From Colwellia sp. (GTDB taxonomy: Bacteria > Pseudomonadota > Gammaproteobacteria > Enterobacterales > Alteromonadaceae), in NCBI GenBank assembly GCA_022969215.1, contig JALJPA010000012.1, positions 1-43,210 on the forward strand: 43,210 nt of DNA, in the 5' to 3' direction. The position numbers and the translations under genes were made by a program. Shown here piece after piece: positions 25,421 through 34,394 of the stretch. The stretch's first letter is position 1; each line of letters opens with the position of its first letter. The notes beneath the pieces are model-generated. The model was not told where the DNA came from, did no database searches, and saw nothing but the letters and a program-made list of their open reading frames with translations.

Positions 25421-26008
25421 ATGTTAACTATATTATCTGCTGAAAACTTTAAAACTATTCCATGGAAAAATGGCTTAGGCCACACCACTGAATTAGCCAT
25501 TAGCGATGGCGGTAATTTAGATGATTTTGCTTGGCGATTAAGTATCGCCAGCGTAGTAAATGACGGCGACTTTTCAAATTTTTCCGGCTATCAACGTAAT
25601 TTAGTCTTAATAGAAGGCGAAGGTTTAACACTAGATCACCGCAATGGCGATGTTGATAAACTAACGAAATCACTGGATATCGCCCACTTTGATGGCGCCA
25701 GCAATACTTATGGCGCGCTAATCAATGGTGGTATTAAAGACTTTAATATTATGACCAAGCAGGGTCATTTTTCTGCGCAAGTTGATACCTATACGACTAA
25801 TGAAAAAGTAATGTTATCAGCCAAAGCGAGCACCTTAATATTCGCTTATAGCTTATCGGCAGCAATGACTTTTGAGCAGAGTAACAATAAAACTGATGTT
25901 GCCCAGGGGGCTTTAGCTCGCATTGAAAACCAAGCCAGTGACAAGCCAGCAGATATTTCACTTACCGGTGAAAATATGATAATAATTCAGCTATCTAAGT
26001 TAAAATAA
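25421..26008 (+). CDS. HutD/Ves family cupin protein
   Basis: Cytoplasmic protein of 195 residues in the HutD/Ves family, cupin-fold proteins associated with histidine utilisation in some bacteria and with the cold-responsive Ves protein of E. coli. The opening LSAENFKTIPWKNGLGHTTELAI and the block FAWRLSIASVVNDGDFSNFSGYQRNLVLIEGEGLTL are diagnostic. Enzymatic activity is not established for the family. No hut genes are nearby; the gene is divergent from thiC, and the two promoters must share about 150 bases. It ends about 100 bases before the YhhN-family gene, possibly in one transcript. Confidence 0.9.
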   Translation: MLTILSAENFKTIPWKNGLGHTTELAISDGGNLDDFAWRLSIASVVNDGDFSNFSGYQRNLVLIEGEGLTLDHRNGDVDKLTKSLDIAHFDGASNTYGALINGGIKDFNIMTKQGHFSAQVDTYTTNEKVMLSAKASTLIFAYSLSAAMTFEQSNNKTDVAQGALARIENQASDKPADISLTGENMIIIQLSKLK

Positions 26009-26109
26009 GCAAGTTAGAGTAAAGCGGTGAGTATGCGCAAGTAAATTAATACTTAGGCAACCCTTACAGCAATATCCTTAACAAAAAAACAAGTTACATA
26101 TAAGGTAAA

Positions 26110-26775
26110 ATGGCAGTGAATAAAAATAACACCCTAGTATTTATCACCTTAGCCATTAGCTTTATTTTATCAACACTATTAAAGCCGTATCCATTTAGTT
26201 GGGCAGTAAAAATGCTGCCTATATTCTTGCTTATTGCTATTACTTGGCAGCACAGTAAGCAGCTTATCGTCCAACAGAAATCAACTAGCGTTAGGTTTTT
26301 TATCTTTGGTTTATTGTTTTCTAGCTGCGGTGATTTTCTACTAGATTACAACCAACAGGATTGGTTTATTTTCGGCTTAGCGGCTTTTTTTATTGCCCAT
26401 CTTTGTTATTTAATTAGCTTAAAACCTTTTAATAATGTCCATATAGCTGATAAGAAACCACTTATTCTCACCGCATATATCGGCTTTGGAGCACTGATGT
26501 TTATGCTGTTTATTAATGGCTTAGCTGAGTTGTTTATTCCAGTATTGGCTTATATGGTAGTGCTACTGCTTATGGCACTGGCAACAGTATTTAGTCACAG
26601 GTCTAATTTATGGCTAGTACTTGGTGGTATTAGCTTTGTACTATCCGATTCATTAATTGGTTTTGATAAATTTAACAGCACTATTGTTCAAAACCAACTT
26701 TGGGTAATGGCAACCTATTACTTCGCTCAATTTGCCTTAGTTAAAGGCTACCTGATGTCATTAAAGAAAAATTAG
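26110..26775 (+). CDS. YhhN/TMEM86 family membrane protein, putative lysoplasmalogenase
   Basis: Integral membrane protein of 221 residues with about eight hydrophobic segments. The block FGLLFSSCGDFLLD (about 67-80) followed by WFIFGLAAFFIAHLCYL and, near the C-terminus, GGISFVLSDSLIGFDKF carries the acidic residues conserved in YhhN/TMEM86 proteins. The animal homologue TMEM86B cleaves lysoplasmalogen vinyl-ether bonds; activity of bacterial members is less clear, so the product name is provisional. AAGG precedes the ATG. Confidence 0.88.
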   Translation: MAVNKNNTLVFITLAISFILSTLLKPYPFSWAVKMLPIFLLIAITWQHSKQLIVQQKSTSVRFFIFGLLFSSCGDFLLDYNQQDWFIFGLAAFFIAHLCYLISLKPFNNVHIADKKPLILTAYIGFGALMFMLFINGLAELFIPVLAYMVVLLLMALATVFSHRSNLWLVLGGISFVLSDSLIGFDKFNSTIVQNQLWVMATYYFAQFALVKGYLMSLKKN

Positions 26776-26853
26776 TCAGCTTTTTGTTAGCCATAATCAT
26801 AAAATCACCTAGACATACTTGCCCTTAAAGTAAAACTTGCCTTTAAAACATTC

Positions 26854-26890
26854 CTGTATATACTACCAGTAATACTGTGTAAATTTACAG
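26854..26890 (+). promoter_or_regulatory. Two LexA (SOS) boxes
   Basis: Box 1 is CTGTATATACTACCAG (26854-26869) and box 2 is CTGTGTAAATTTACAG (26875-26890); both fit CTG-N10-CAG. Their starts are 21 bases apart, two helical turns, as in the autoregulated lexA promoter of E. coli. Confidence 0.93.
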
Positions 26891-26899
26891 GCTTAAGCT

Positions 26900-27535
26900 A
26901 TGATAGATTCAACCACCGAATTGCGCCCGCTGACTAAGCGACAGCAACAAATTTATGATTTAATCAAAGATAAAATCAAAGATACGGGTATGCCACCAAC
27001 GCGTGCTGAAATCGCCAATTTTTTTGGTTTCAGATCAGCCAATGCCGCCGAAGAACATTTAAAAGCCTTAGCCAAAAAAGGCTATATTGAAATGCTTGCC
27101 GGCACCTCTCGTGGCATTCGTTTAGTTGAAGAGTTTTTAGAAAAAGAAGGTATACCACTTATTGGCCGTGTCGCTGCTGGTGAACCTATTTTGGCGCAAG
27201 AGCATATCGAAGAGCATTATAAAGTAGATGGTGATTTGTTCCACCCAGCCGCCGATTACCTTTTGCGTGTTAATGGCGAAAGCATGAAAGACATTGGTAT
27301 TTTAGATGGTGATTTACTTGCTGTGCATCAAACTACTGATGTACAAAATGGCCAAGTAGTTGTTGCCCGCGTTGAAGACGAAGTTACGGTAAAACGTTAT
27401 AAACGTGAAGGTAATATTGTTTATTTACATGCTGAAAATGAAGAGTTTTCTCCCATTAAAGTCGATCTAACTAACCAAGAGTTCAATATTGAGGGTATTG
27501 CCGTGGGCATTATTCGCAGCGGTAGTTGGATGTAA
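26900..27535 (+). CDS. lexA: SOS response repressor LexA
   Basis: Transcriptional repressor of the SOS regulon, inactivated by RecA-stimulated self-cleavage. The 211 residues have an N-terminal winged helix (about 1-70, [16 protein letters not shown] and [24 protein letters not shown]) and a C-terminal S24 peptidase domain. The cleavage bond is A93-G94 in GRVAAGEP; the catalytic Ser is S128 in NGESMKDIG and the Lys is K165 in EVTVKRY. Two SOS boxes lie directly upstream, indicating autorepression. No dinF or sulA follows; a terminator comes next. A dinF-type exporter occurs 10.8 kb away. Confidence 0.98.
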   Translation: MIDSTTELRPLTKRQQQIYDLIKDKIKDTGMPPTRAEIANFFGFRSANAAEEHLKALAKKGYIEMLAGTSRGIRLVEEFLEKEGIPLIGRVAAGEPILAQEHIEEHYKVDGDLFHPAADYLLRVNGESMKDIGILDGDLLAVHQTTDVQNGQVVVARVEDEVTVKRYKREGNIVYLHAENEEFSPIKVDLTNQEFNIEGIAVGIIRSGSWM

Positions 27536-27587
27536 AACCGCAAAAACAGCCCAAACGAATGTTGCTTAATCAGCAATATACTAAATG

Positions 27588-27637
27588 CCATAATTACTCT
27601 TTTTAATAATAAAATGAGCAGTAATTATGGTTTTTTT
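27588..27637 (+). terminator. Rho-independent terminator of lexA
   Basis: CCATAATTACT (27588-27598) and AGTAATTATGG (27620-27630) form a perfect 11-bp stem with a 21-base loop, followed by T7. Confidence 0.9.
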
Positions 27638-27795
27638 ATTTCTTCATAGCAGAAAAGCCCGAAATATTTCCATATTCTTTTTTTATCTACGTCCCAAATT
27701 TATCAAAGCTACTTACAGCAAAGCTCACACAAACATTAGAGCTATTACTCCATTGAATTAAATGACTTTTTTCTAATTACTTAGCTATATAACAT

Positions 27796-27809
27796 TTGAC
27801 CTAGATCAA
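27796..27809. promoter_or_regulatory. FNR-like site at the cytochrome oxidase promoter
   Basis: TTGACCTAGATCAA matches TTGAT-N4-ATCAA at 9 of 10 positions and shares the CTAGATCAA core with the site at 4728. Its first six bases (TTGACC) can act as a -35 hexamer, with TAATTC 17 bases later (27819-27824). FNR binding would then block RNA polymerase, fitting repression of the oxidase at low oxygen. Confidence 0.65.
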
Positions 27810-27824
27810 ATTTTAGCGTAATTC

Positions 27825-28140
27825 TAGTAACAGTAACGCATACAAAACGAACATAAAAAGAATAAAAAGACGTCGATGCGCTAATCCTGTCACACTAAAT
27901 TACTAGTGTCATGTCAGATTACTATTTCACGTCGGTAATAAACCTGAACTCGGTATGGATACCAAACGGTATAAGTTTATTCGCCATCAATCGTTCTACA
28001 TCGCGAAGCCGTGGCTAAACCGAGATCTTGTTAGTTTATAAAAAAAATAAAATAATAAAAAACTACAGATATTCAGTTCAGTGGTTATGAAGTACATTGC
28101 TGTACATCTGTTCTCTATGATTATCAAGAGGAGATGCCGT
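27825..28140 (+). other. Long untranslated leader of the oxidase operon
   Basis: No gene seen. The interval contains a possible structured element: AATAAAC (27937-27943) pairs with GTTTATT (27975-27981), enclosing GGTAT/ATACC (27952-27963). A long AT run follows before the ribosome binding site AAGAGGAG at 28126-28133. Confidence 0.5.
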
Positions 28141-29712
28141 GTGGGGAAACATAAGCTATTTTGGCTAGTGTTGGTAAGCCTGTTTACCAATTCAGCTTGG
28201 GCAGAAATGCAGTTAAACCTGACGAAAGGGGTTACTGCCGTTAGCCGAGATGTATATGATTTGCATATGCTAGTGCTGTACATTTGTACCGCCATTGGCG
28301 TAATAGTATTTGGCGCTATGTTTTGGTCGATGGCTTTTCATCGAAAATCTAAAGGGGTAAAACCTGCTAACTTTCATGAAAGCACTAAGGTTGAGATATT
28401 ATGGACGGCAATACCCGTTGTCATCTTAATCGGTATGGCAATACCGGCAACCCACACTTTAATAGCCATGGAAGATAACAGCAATTCTGATGTTACAATT
28501 CAAATAACCGGCTCTCAGTGGAAGTGGCATTACAAATATTTTGATCAAGATATCGAATATTACTCGGTACTCTCAACACCACGCGAACAATACCAAAATC
28601 AACAAGGCGCTGGCGCCACTAAAGGTGAGAACTACCTTTTGGAAGTTGATAAACCTCTGGTTATTCCCGTCAATAAAAAAGTTCGTTTCTTAATTACCTC
28701 TGATGATGTTATCCATGCGTGGTGGGTACCTGCTTTTGCCGTTAAACAAGATGCTAATCCAGGTTTTATTAACGAAGCATGGACTAAGGTCGATGAACCC
28801 GGTATTTACCGCGGCCAATGTGCTGAGCTATGTGGTAAAGACCATGGCTTTATGCCGATAGTTGTTGAAGTGAAATCTGAAGCTGATTATGACATTTGGA
28901 TAAATGAACAGCAGCAACGTAATGCCCAAGCTGCCGAAGCTGAAAGAGCGTCATTAAGTGCTTCACTATCAAAAGAAGAATTGATGCAATTAGGTGAAAG
29001 CACTTATACCGCCTATTGCTCGGCATGCCATCAGCCAACAGGCTTAGGCTTGCCACCTGCCTTCCCCGCCTTAAAAGGTAGCCCAATAACTACATCAGGT
29101 AGTGCTAAAGAACATATTAACATTGTCTTTAACGGTAAAGCGGGTACGGGTATGCAAGGTTATGGTAAGCAATTAAGTATGAAACAAATTGCTGCTGTTG
29201 TGACCTACGAGCGTAATGCTTGGGGTAATAATACCGGTGATGTTGTACAAGCATCTGATGTTAAATCTGCTGTTGTCTCTTCTGCTGAAGGTACAACACA
29301 AGAGGCCATAACATCCGTAGCAATTGAAACTAACATTGAAGAAACGGTAGAGACGATTGCTGAAGAAGCACCGGTAGAAGATTTAGCTAAAGTGTATAGC
29401 CATGATGAATTAATGACAATGGGCGAAAAAGTCTATATGAAAGCTTGTGTTGCTTGTCATCAACCGACAGGTGCAGGCTTACCTCCGGTATTTCCTGCGC
29501 TTAAAGGCAGTGTAATTGCAACGGGAGATATCGCTGTTCATTTAGATATAGTGCTGAACGGGAGTAAGAAAAATGCTGCCATGGCTGCTTTTGCTAGCCA
29601 ACTAACCAAAACCGAAATAGCTGCTGTTGTAACTTATGAGCGTAATGCTTGGGGAAATAATACCGGTGATTTAGTACAACCTGCAGCTGTTGATGCTGCT
29701 AGTGCGAATTAG
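28141..29712 (+). CDS. coxB: Cytochrome c oxidase subunit II with two fused cytochrome c domains
   Basis: Electron-entry subunit of a caa3-type oxidase, membrane-anchored with a periplasmic CuA cupredoxin domain. The GTG at 28141 is chosen: AAGAGGAG lies seven bases upstream, and the resulting N-terminus is a clean signal peptide ending in SAWA; the frame continues upstream to 28081 without a ribosome site. After two transmembrane helices the CuA ligands appear in HAWWVPAF and CAELCGKDHGFM. Two cytochrome c domains follow, with heme motifs CSACH and CVACH, each with a candidate Met ligand (GMQGYG and NAAMAAF). The two domains share AVVTYERNAWGNNTGD exactly, showing internal duplication. Total length 523 residues, longer than the usual subunit II because of this extension. 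Confidence 0.95.
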   Translation: MGKHKLFWLVLVSLFTNSAWAEMQLNLTKGVTAVSRDVYDLHMLVLYICTAIGVIVFGAMFWSMAFHRKSKGVKPANFHESTKVEILWTAIPVVILIGMAIPATHTLIAMEDNSNSDVTIQITGSQWKWHYKYFDQDIEYYSVLSTPREQYQNQQGAGATKGENYLLEVDKPLVIPVNKKVRFLITSDDVIHAWWVPAFAVKQDANPGFINEAWTKVDEPGIYRGQCAELCGKDHGFMPIVVEVKSEADYDIWINEQQQRNAQAAEAERASLSASLSKEELMQLGESTYTAYCSACHQPTGLGLPPAFPALKGSPITTSGSAKEHINIVFNGKAGTGMQGYGKQLSMKQIAAVVTYERNAWGNNTGDVVQASDVKSAVVSSAEGTTQEAITSVAIETNIEETVETIAEEAPVEDLAKVYSHDELMTMGEKVYMKACVACHQPTGAGLPPVFPALKGSVIATGDIAVHLDIVLNGSKKNAAMAAFASQLTKTEIAAVVTYERNAWGNNTGDLVQPAAVDAASAN

Positions 29713-29724
29713 GGGGATATAAAA

Positions 29725-31359
29725 ATGACTACAGACGTTATAGCACAAGATTCGCACGACGAACATCATGATGACTCACATGAACATGGGAAAATGACCG
29801 GAATAAAACGCTGGCTTTATACCACTAACCATAAAGATATCGGCACGCTGTATTTATGGTTTGCCTTTATTATGTTTTTAACTGGCGGTGCCATGGCAAT
29901 GGTCATTCGTGCTGAGTTATTCCAGCCTGGCTTACAATTAGTTGAACCGGATTTCTTTAACCAATTAACCACAGTCCATGGGCTGATCATGGTATTTGGC
30001 GCAATTATGCCAGCCTTCACTGGTTTTGCTAACTGGATGATACCTATGATGATAGGTGCGCCAGATATGGCACTGCCGCGCATGAACAACTGGAGCTTTT
30101 GGATACTGCCCTTTGCCTTTGCGATTTTGCTTAGCTCATTCTTTATGGAAAGTGGTGCGCCTAACTTCGGCTGGACTTTCTACGCGCCATTATCCACCAC
30201 CTATTCTAACGGCAGTACTGCATTCTTTGTTTTTGCTGTGCATATCATGGGTATCTCTTCCATTATGGGGGCAATTAATATTGTCGTTACCATAATGAAC
30301 TTGCGTGCTCCTGGCATGACTTACATGAAAATGCCGCTATTTGTTTGGACCTTTTTCATCACTGCTTACCTGCTTATTGCGGTAATGCCCGTGCTCGCTG
30401 GTGTAGTGACCATGTTACTGACCGATACGTATTTTGGCACTAGCTTCTTTGATGCCGCCGGTGGTGGCGACCCGGTTATGTTCCAACATATTTTTTGGTT
30501 CTTTGGTCACCCTGAAGTGTATATTATGATTTTGCCGGCTTTTGGTATTGTCTCAACCACTATCCCGGCCTTTTCTCGTAAAAGATTATTTGGCTATAGC
30601 TCAATGGTCTACGCCACCTCATCTATTGCCTTATTGTCCTTTATCGTTTGGGCGCACCATATGTTTACTACAGGCATGCCATTATTTGGTGAACTGTTCT
30701 TTATGTATTGCACCATGCTCATTGCCGTACCAACTGGGGTGAAAGTCTTTAACTGGGTAGCGACCATGTGGCGCGGTTCATTAAGTTTTGAAACACCGAT
30801 GCTTTTTTCAATTGCCTTTGTTATTTTATTCACCATTGGCGGTTTCTCTGGGCTTATGCTGGCAATGACGCCCGTTGATTTTCAATACCACGATACCTAC
30901 TTTGTTGTAGCTCACTTTCATTATGTACTGGTTACCGGTTCACTGTTCTCAATTTATGCCGGCGCCTATTATTGGTTACCAAAATGGACTGGCCATATGT
31001 ACAACGACACTTTGAGTAAGTGGCACTTCTGGTGTTCATTAATTTCAGTGAATTTACTGTTCTTCCCAATGCACTTCTTAGGTTTAGCGGGTATGCCACG
31101 CAGGATCCCAGATTATGCGCTGCAATTCGCCGACTTTAATAAGTGGGTCAGCATTGGCGGTTTTGCTTTTGGTTTATCGCAATTGATTTTCTTAGTGGTA
31201 GTGATCAAATGTATTCGCGGCGGTGAAAAAGCGCCAGCGAAACCTTGGGATGGCGCCATAGGTTTAGAATGGACAGTAGCAAGTCCAGCACCCTACCACA
31301 CATTTAGCACACCGCCGCCGCAAAAAGACATTGATAACGCCGATCAACATGAGCATTAA
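29725..31359 (+). CDS. ctaD: Cytochrome c oxidase subunit I
   Basis: Catalytic heme-copper subunit that reduces oxygen and pumps protons; 544 residues and twelve membrane helices. Ligands are visible: the low-spin heme His in LTTVHGLIM (about 83), the CuB His and cross-linked Tyr in GHPEVYIM, the CuB His pair in WAHHMFTTG, and the heme His pair in VAHFHYVL. The D-channel segment FANWMIPMMIGAPDMALPRMN is typical of A-type oxidases. GGGGGAT precedes the ATG. It follows coxB by 12 bases, so they are co-transcribed. A His/Asp-rich N-terminal extension (about residues 8-22) may bind metal. Confidence 0.98.
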   Translation: MTTDVIAQDSHDEHHDDSHEHGKMTGIKRWLYTTNHKDIGTLYLWFAFIMFLTGGAMAMVIRAELFQPGLQLVEPDFFNQLTTVHGLIMVFGAIMPAFTGFANWMIPMMIGAPDMALPRMNNWSFWILPFAFAILLSSFFMESGAPNFGWTFYAPLSTTYSNGSTAFFVFAVHIMGISSIMGAINIVVTIMNLRAPGMTYMKMPLFVWTFFITAYLLIAVMPVLAGVVTMLLTDTYFGTSFFDAAGGGDPVMFQHIFWFFGHPEVYIMILPAFGIVSTTIPAFSRKRLFGYSSMVYATSSIALLSFIVWAHHMFTTGMPLFGELFFMYCTMLIAVPTGVKVFNWVATMWRGSLSFETPMLFSIAFVILFTIGGFSGLMLAMTPVDFQYHDTYFVVAHFHYVLVTGSLFSIYAGAYYWLPKWTGHMYNDTLSKWHFWCSLISVNLLFFPMHFLGLAGMPRRIPDYALQFADFNKWVSIGGFAFGLSQLIFLVVVIKCIRGGEKAPAKPWDGAIGLEWTVASPAPYHTFSTPPPQKDIDNADQHEH

Positions 31360-31364
31360 GCGAT

Positions 31365-31976
31365 ATGAGTACCAATGACGAGCAAGACAACCTAACACCT
31401 GACGAGAATACTAACCTTAGTACTGAAGCTAAGACTGCAGTTAGTATTCAAGTCAGTAACAACAGAAAAACGGTAAAGAAATTACTGCTGGTTGTTGTTG
31501 CTATGTTTGGCTTTGGCTTTGCGCTGGTACCTTTATATGATGTTTTTTGTGATATTACCGGTTTAAATGGCAAGACTAACGGTACTGCGGTGGCTTATAC
31601 CGCCACAGGTATTGATAAGTCTCGATTGATAAAAGTGCAGTTTATTACCCGCAATGCCCAAGGCATTCCGTGGAAGTTTGAGCCTGTTATTAATGAGATT
31701 ACTGTTCACCCAGGTGAAATGAAGTTGGTTTCATTTTATGCAAAAAACAATGCAGCGCATGACATTATTGGTCAAGCCGTACCGTCTGTTTCACCCGGCT
31801 TAGCGGCAAATTATTTTCATAAAATTGAATGTTTTTGTTTTACCCAACAGCCGCTTAAAGCTGCAGAAGAAGTTGAAATGACCCTGCAGTTTTATATCGA
31901 CTTAGAATTACCCGAAGACATCAACACCTTAACTTTATCTTATACCTTGTATGACATAACAGAGAAGTCGTCATAG
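31365..31976 (+). CDS. ctaG: Cytochrome c oxidase assembly protein CtaG/Cox11
   Basis: Membrane-anchored copper chaperone that delivers copper to CuB of subunit I. The 203 residues have a cytoplasmic N-terminal tail (1-35), one helix (about 38-60), and a periplasmic beta-domain with the family motif ECFCFTQQPL (copper-binding Cys pair) and the block LVPLYDVFCDITGLNGKT. It starts 5 bases after ctaD stops, with only a weak ribosome site, suggesting translational coupling. Confidence 0.96.
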   Translation: MSTNDEQDNLTPDENTNLSTEAKTAVSIQVSNNRKTVKKLLLVVVAMFGFGFALVPLYDVFCDITGLNGKTNGTAVAYTATGIDKSRLIKVQFITRNAQGIPWKFEPVINEITVHPGEMKLVSFYAKNNAAHDIIGQAVPSVSPGLAANYFHKIECFCFTQQPLKAAEEVEMTLQFYIDLELPEDINTLTLSYTLYDITEKSS

Positions 31977-31999
31977 GGTTCACTGAAAAGGGATAGAAA

Positions 32000-32884
32000 A
32001 TGACTAACAAAGAATACGAAAGTTATTACGTACCCAGCCAAAGTCACTGGCCAATTATCGGCGCGGTGGCACTATTTATGATCGCCTTTGGTGCCGGTAA
32101 CTATGTCACTGATTTAGCAAATGAAGAAAGTGGTTACGGTGGCTATCTACTACTCGCAGGCATAGCCCTGATTATTTATATGTTAGTGGGATGGTTTAGT
32201 GATGTTATTAATGAGTCGTTAACTGGTAAGTACTCTCATCAGATGGATAATTCATTCCGCCAAGGTATGAGTTGGTTTATCTTCTCTGAAGTAATGTTTT
32301 TTGTTGCTTTTTTTGGCGCCTTACTCTATTTACGAGTATTTTCAGTGCCTTGGCTTGGCGGCGCCGGCAATAATGTCGAAACTGGTGCGGTACTCTGGCC
32401 TGATTTCACCGCAATCTGGCCGTTAATAAAAACCCCTGATGGCACTACTACCACAGCTATGGGTTGGTTTGGCTTACCGTTAATTAACACGGTTTTACTG
32501 ATGACGTCTTCCGTTACTGCCCACTTTGCCCACAGTGCCTTACTTAAAAATAACCGCAAGGGTTTAAAAGCCTGGCTTGGTCTAACCATAATTCTGGGTG
32601 TGGCTTTTATCTGTTTTCAAGTTCTAGAATACGCACACGGCTACTCTGAAGAAATGCGTCTATTTCTCGATAGCGGTGTCTATGGCAACACTTTTTACTT
32701 ATTGACTGGCTTTCACGGCATGCATGTCACCTTAGGTTGTATCATGTTGATAATCATGTGGTTAAGAGTATTAAAAGGTCACTTTACCCCAGATAACCAT
32801 TTTGCTTTTCAAGCAGCAAGTTGGTATTGGCATTTTGTCGATGTGGTTTGGGTCATGCTATTTGTTTTTGTCTATATCTTATAA
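32000..32884 (+). CDS. coxC: Cytochrome c oxidase subunit III
   Basis: Seven-helix structural subunit that stabilises the oxidase. The 294 residues include the family blocks FRQGMSWFIFSEVMFFVAFFGALLY, TGFHGMHVTLG and the C-terminal ASWYWHFVDVVWVMLFVFVYIL. Relative to many homologues it has a loop insertion around 125-155. AAGGGA precedes the ATG. It lies 23 bases after ctaG and 11 bases before SURF1. Confidence 0.97.
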   Translation: MTNKEYESYYVPSQSHWPIIGAVALFMIAFGAGNYVTDLANEESGYGGYLLLAGIALIIYMLVGWFSDVINESLTGKYSHQMDNSFRQGMSWFIFSEVMFFVAFFGALLYLRVFSVPWLGGAGNNVETGAVLWPDFTAIWPLIKTPDGTTTTAMGWFGLPLINTVLLMTSSVTAHFAHSALLKNNRKGLKAWLGLTIILGVAFICFQVLEYAHGYSEEMRLFLDSGVYGNTFYLLTGFHGMHVTLGCIMLIIMWLRVLKGHFTPDNHFAFQAASWYWHFVDVVWVMLFVFVYIL

Positions 32885-32895
32885 GGTCTAACTTT

Positions 32896-33810
32896 TTGCA
32901 GTATGTTGATAAACAAAAAAAAGTATTAACTAACTCATTAGTAAGCAATGCCCTTTGGACTTTCCTCTGGTTAGCGCTAACGCTTATTGTTTTTGTTTGT
33001 TTGGTTAAATTATCTATTTGGCAGTATAACCGCGGTTTTGAAAAAGAGCTGCGTACTGCCCGTATTAGCCAACTTAATCAACAATCACCGCTAACGCTTA
33101 ATGAAATAGTTAAACTTTCAAAGGAAGAGCAGTTTATCGGTAAAGAAAGTATTAACGATTTTCCCGTCACAATTACCGGCCAGTTTAATGAAAAATATAT
33201 CTTTTTACTCGACAATCAAGTGGAAAAGTATTCTTTAGGCTACCGGGTATTACAAGTTGTAGAAACGCCAACTCATGCTGTACTAGTCAATTTAGGCTGG
33301 GTACAAGGTTCAATAGATCGCAGCATACTGCCTGAGGTAAGCCCTTTGCATGGACAATATAAATTTCAAGGACATGTACGCATTGTCGAGCAAGGCATAA
33401 TGCTTACTGAGCAAGACTTCACTAAAGCCAGTTGGCCATTGCGAGTACAACAAATAGAGTTAGATAAATTTGCTACCCTTATTAACAAGCCACTTTTACC
33501 CTTTGTTATCTATGTAGATCCAGCAGAAACCCTTGGTCATAAAAAGAACTGGCACCCTATAGTGATGCCCGCAGAAAAACATTTCGGTTACGCTTTTCAA
33601 TGGGCTACGTTAGCGATCGCTTGGCTAATATTGATGATTAGCTTACGCATCAAAACACAAAAATCTACCCGTAGTCAGCAGTCAAAATCAGCTGCGTCAT
33701 TACCCGACAGCCAAGCGACTAACATTGACACTCATGCGGATACTGACAATAAGACTCTCACTACTTCTCTCAATAATATGAACAAGAATAAGGCGATAAA
33801 ACATGGCTAA
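32896..33810 (+). CDS. SURF1-family oxidase assembly protein
   Basis: Membrane protein that assists heme A insertion into subunit I. It has the SURF1 layout: an N-terminal helix (about 15-37, followed by LSIWQYNRGFEKE), a periplasmic domain with the block VLVNLGWVQGSIDRS, and a C-terminal helix in HFGYAFQWATLAIAWLILM. The TTG start at 32896 is preferred, since AAGGT at 32883-32887 lies at correct spacing; an ATG further upstream would overlap coxC in another frame. The 304-residue protein ends in a hydrophilic, likely disordered tail rich in T, S and N. It overlaps the next gene by 8 bases. Confidence 0.9.
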   Translation: MQYVDKQKKVLTNSLVSNALWTFLWLALTLIVFVCLVKLSIWQYNRGFEKELRTARISQLNQQSPLTLNEIVKLSKEEQFIGKESINDFPVTITGQFNEKYIFLLDNQVEKYSLGYRVLQVVETPTHAVLVNLGWVQGSIDRSILPEVSPLHGQYKFQGHVRIVEQGIMLTEQDFTKASWPLRVQQIELDKFATLINKPLLPFVIYVDPAETLGHKKNWHPIVMPAEKHFGYAFQWATLAIAWLILMISLRIKTQKSTRSQQSKSAASLPDSQATNIDTHADTDNKTLTTSLNNMNKNKAIKHG

Positions 33811-34390
33811 ATCCATTTCTCCCAGCGATGCAAACAATAGTTCAAATAAGAGCAATCGCCGCAGCTTACTCTTGCTAATAACGGTTTTTATATTGCCGAT
33901 ATTATTAGCAAAATTGGCCTTAGAAAACCAATGGCTAGACTTAGGGGTAACTAACCAAGGTGAGTTATTAACTCAGCCGTTAACACTGACTGATCTAGGA
34001 ATGAATGAACAAGAGTTTGCCCAACAGTGGCTTATTATTTATCGGCTGCCGAGCCAGTGTCCCGATATGTGTTTGCACAGTATTGAAACCGTGCACAACA
34101 GTTATGTCGCCTTAGGAAAAGATATGCCTAGGGTCACACCCGTATTACTGAAAGAAAATATTTTTTCGGCCCAACAAAATAAACAGCTGGCCAAGAGCCA
34201 ATGGCAAATACTTGCCTTAACCCCGCAAATGAGAAACTTACTGCAAGGAGCACAAGTACTCATTGCCGATCCTTTAGGCAACATTATTTTAAGTCATCAG
34301 TTGCCAGAGCAAGAGCAGCAACAAACGTCATTGGGTAAGGCCATTATTGCCGATATGAAAAAACTTTTGAAATATTCTAAGGTGGGCTAG
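33803..34390 (+). CDS. Membrane-anchored CxxxC protein of the oxidase operon, SCO-like
   Basis: A 195-residue protein with one N-terminal helix (about 21-41) and a periplasmic domain. It contains SQCPDMCLHS (about 88-97), which matches the CPDxC copper motif of SCO proteins, and VLIADPLGNIILSHQ (about 151-165), which aligns with the LINPAGKVAAIF segment of the SCO downstream. The conserved SCO histidine in VDHSSS has no obvious equivalent, so it may be a thioredoxin-fold relative used as a thiol reductant or partial copper chaperone. Such small genes are common in gammaproteobacterial cox operons and are generally annotated hypothetical. It overlaps SURF1 by 8 bases and ends 4 bases before ctaA. 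Confidence 0.8.
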   Translation: MAKSISPSDANNSSNKSNRRSLLLLITVFILPILLAKLALENQWLDLGVTNQGELLTQPLTLTDLGMNEQEFAQQWLIIYRLPSQCPDMCLHSIETVHNSYVALGKDMPRVTPVLLKENIFSAQQNKQLAKSQWQILALTPQMRNLLQGAQVLIADPLGNIILSHQLPEQEQQQTSLGKAIIADMKKLLKYSKVG

Positions 34391-34394
34391 CTAA

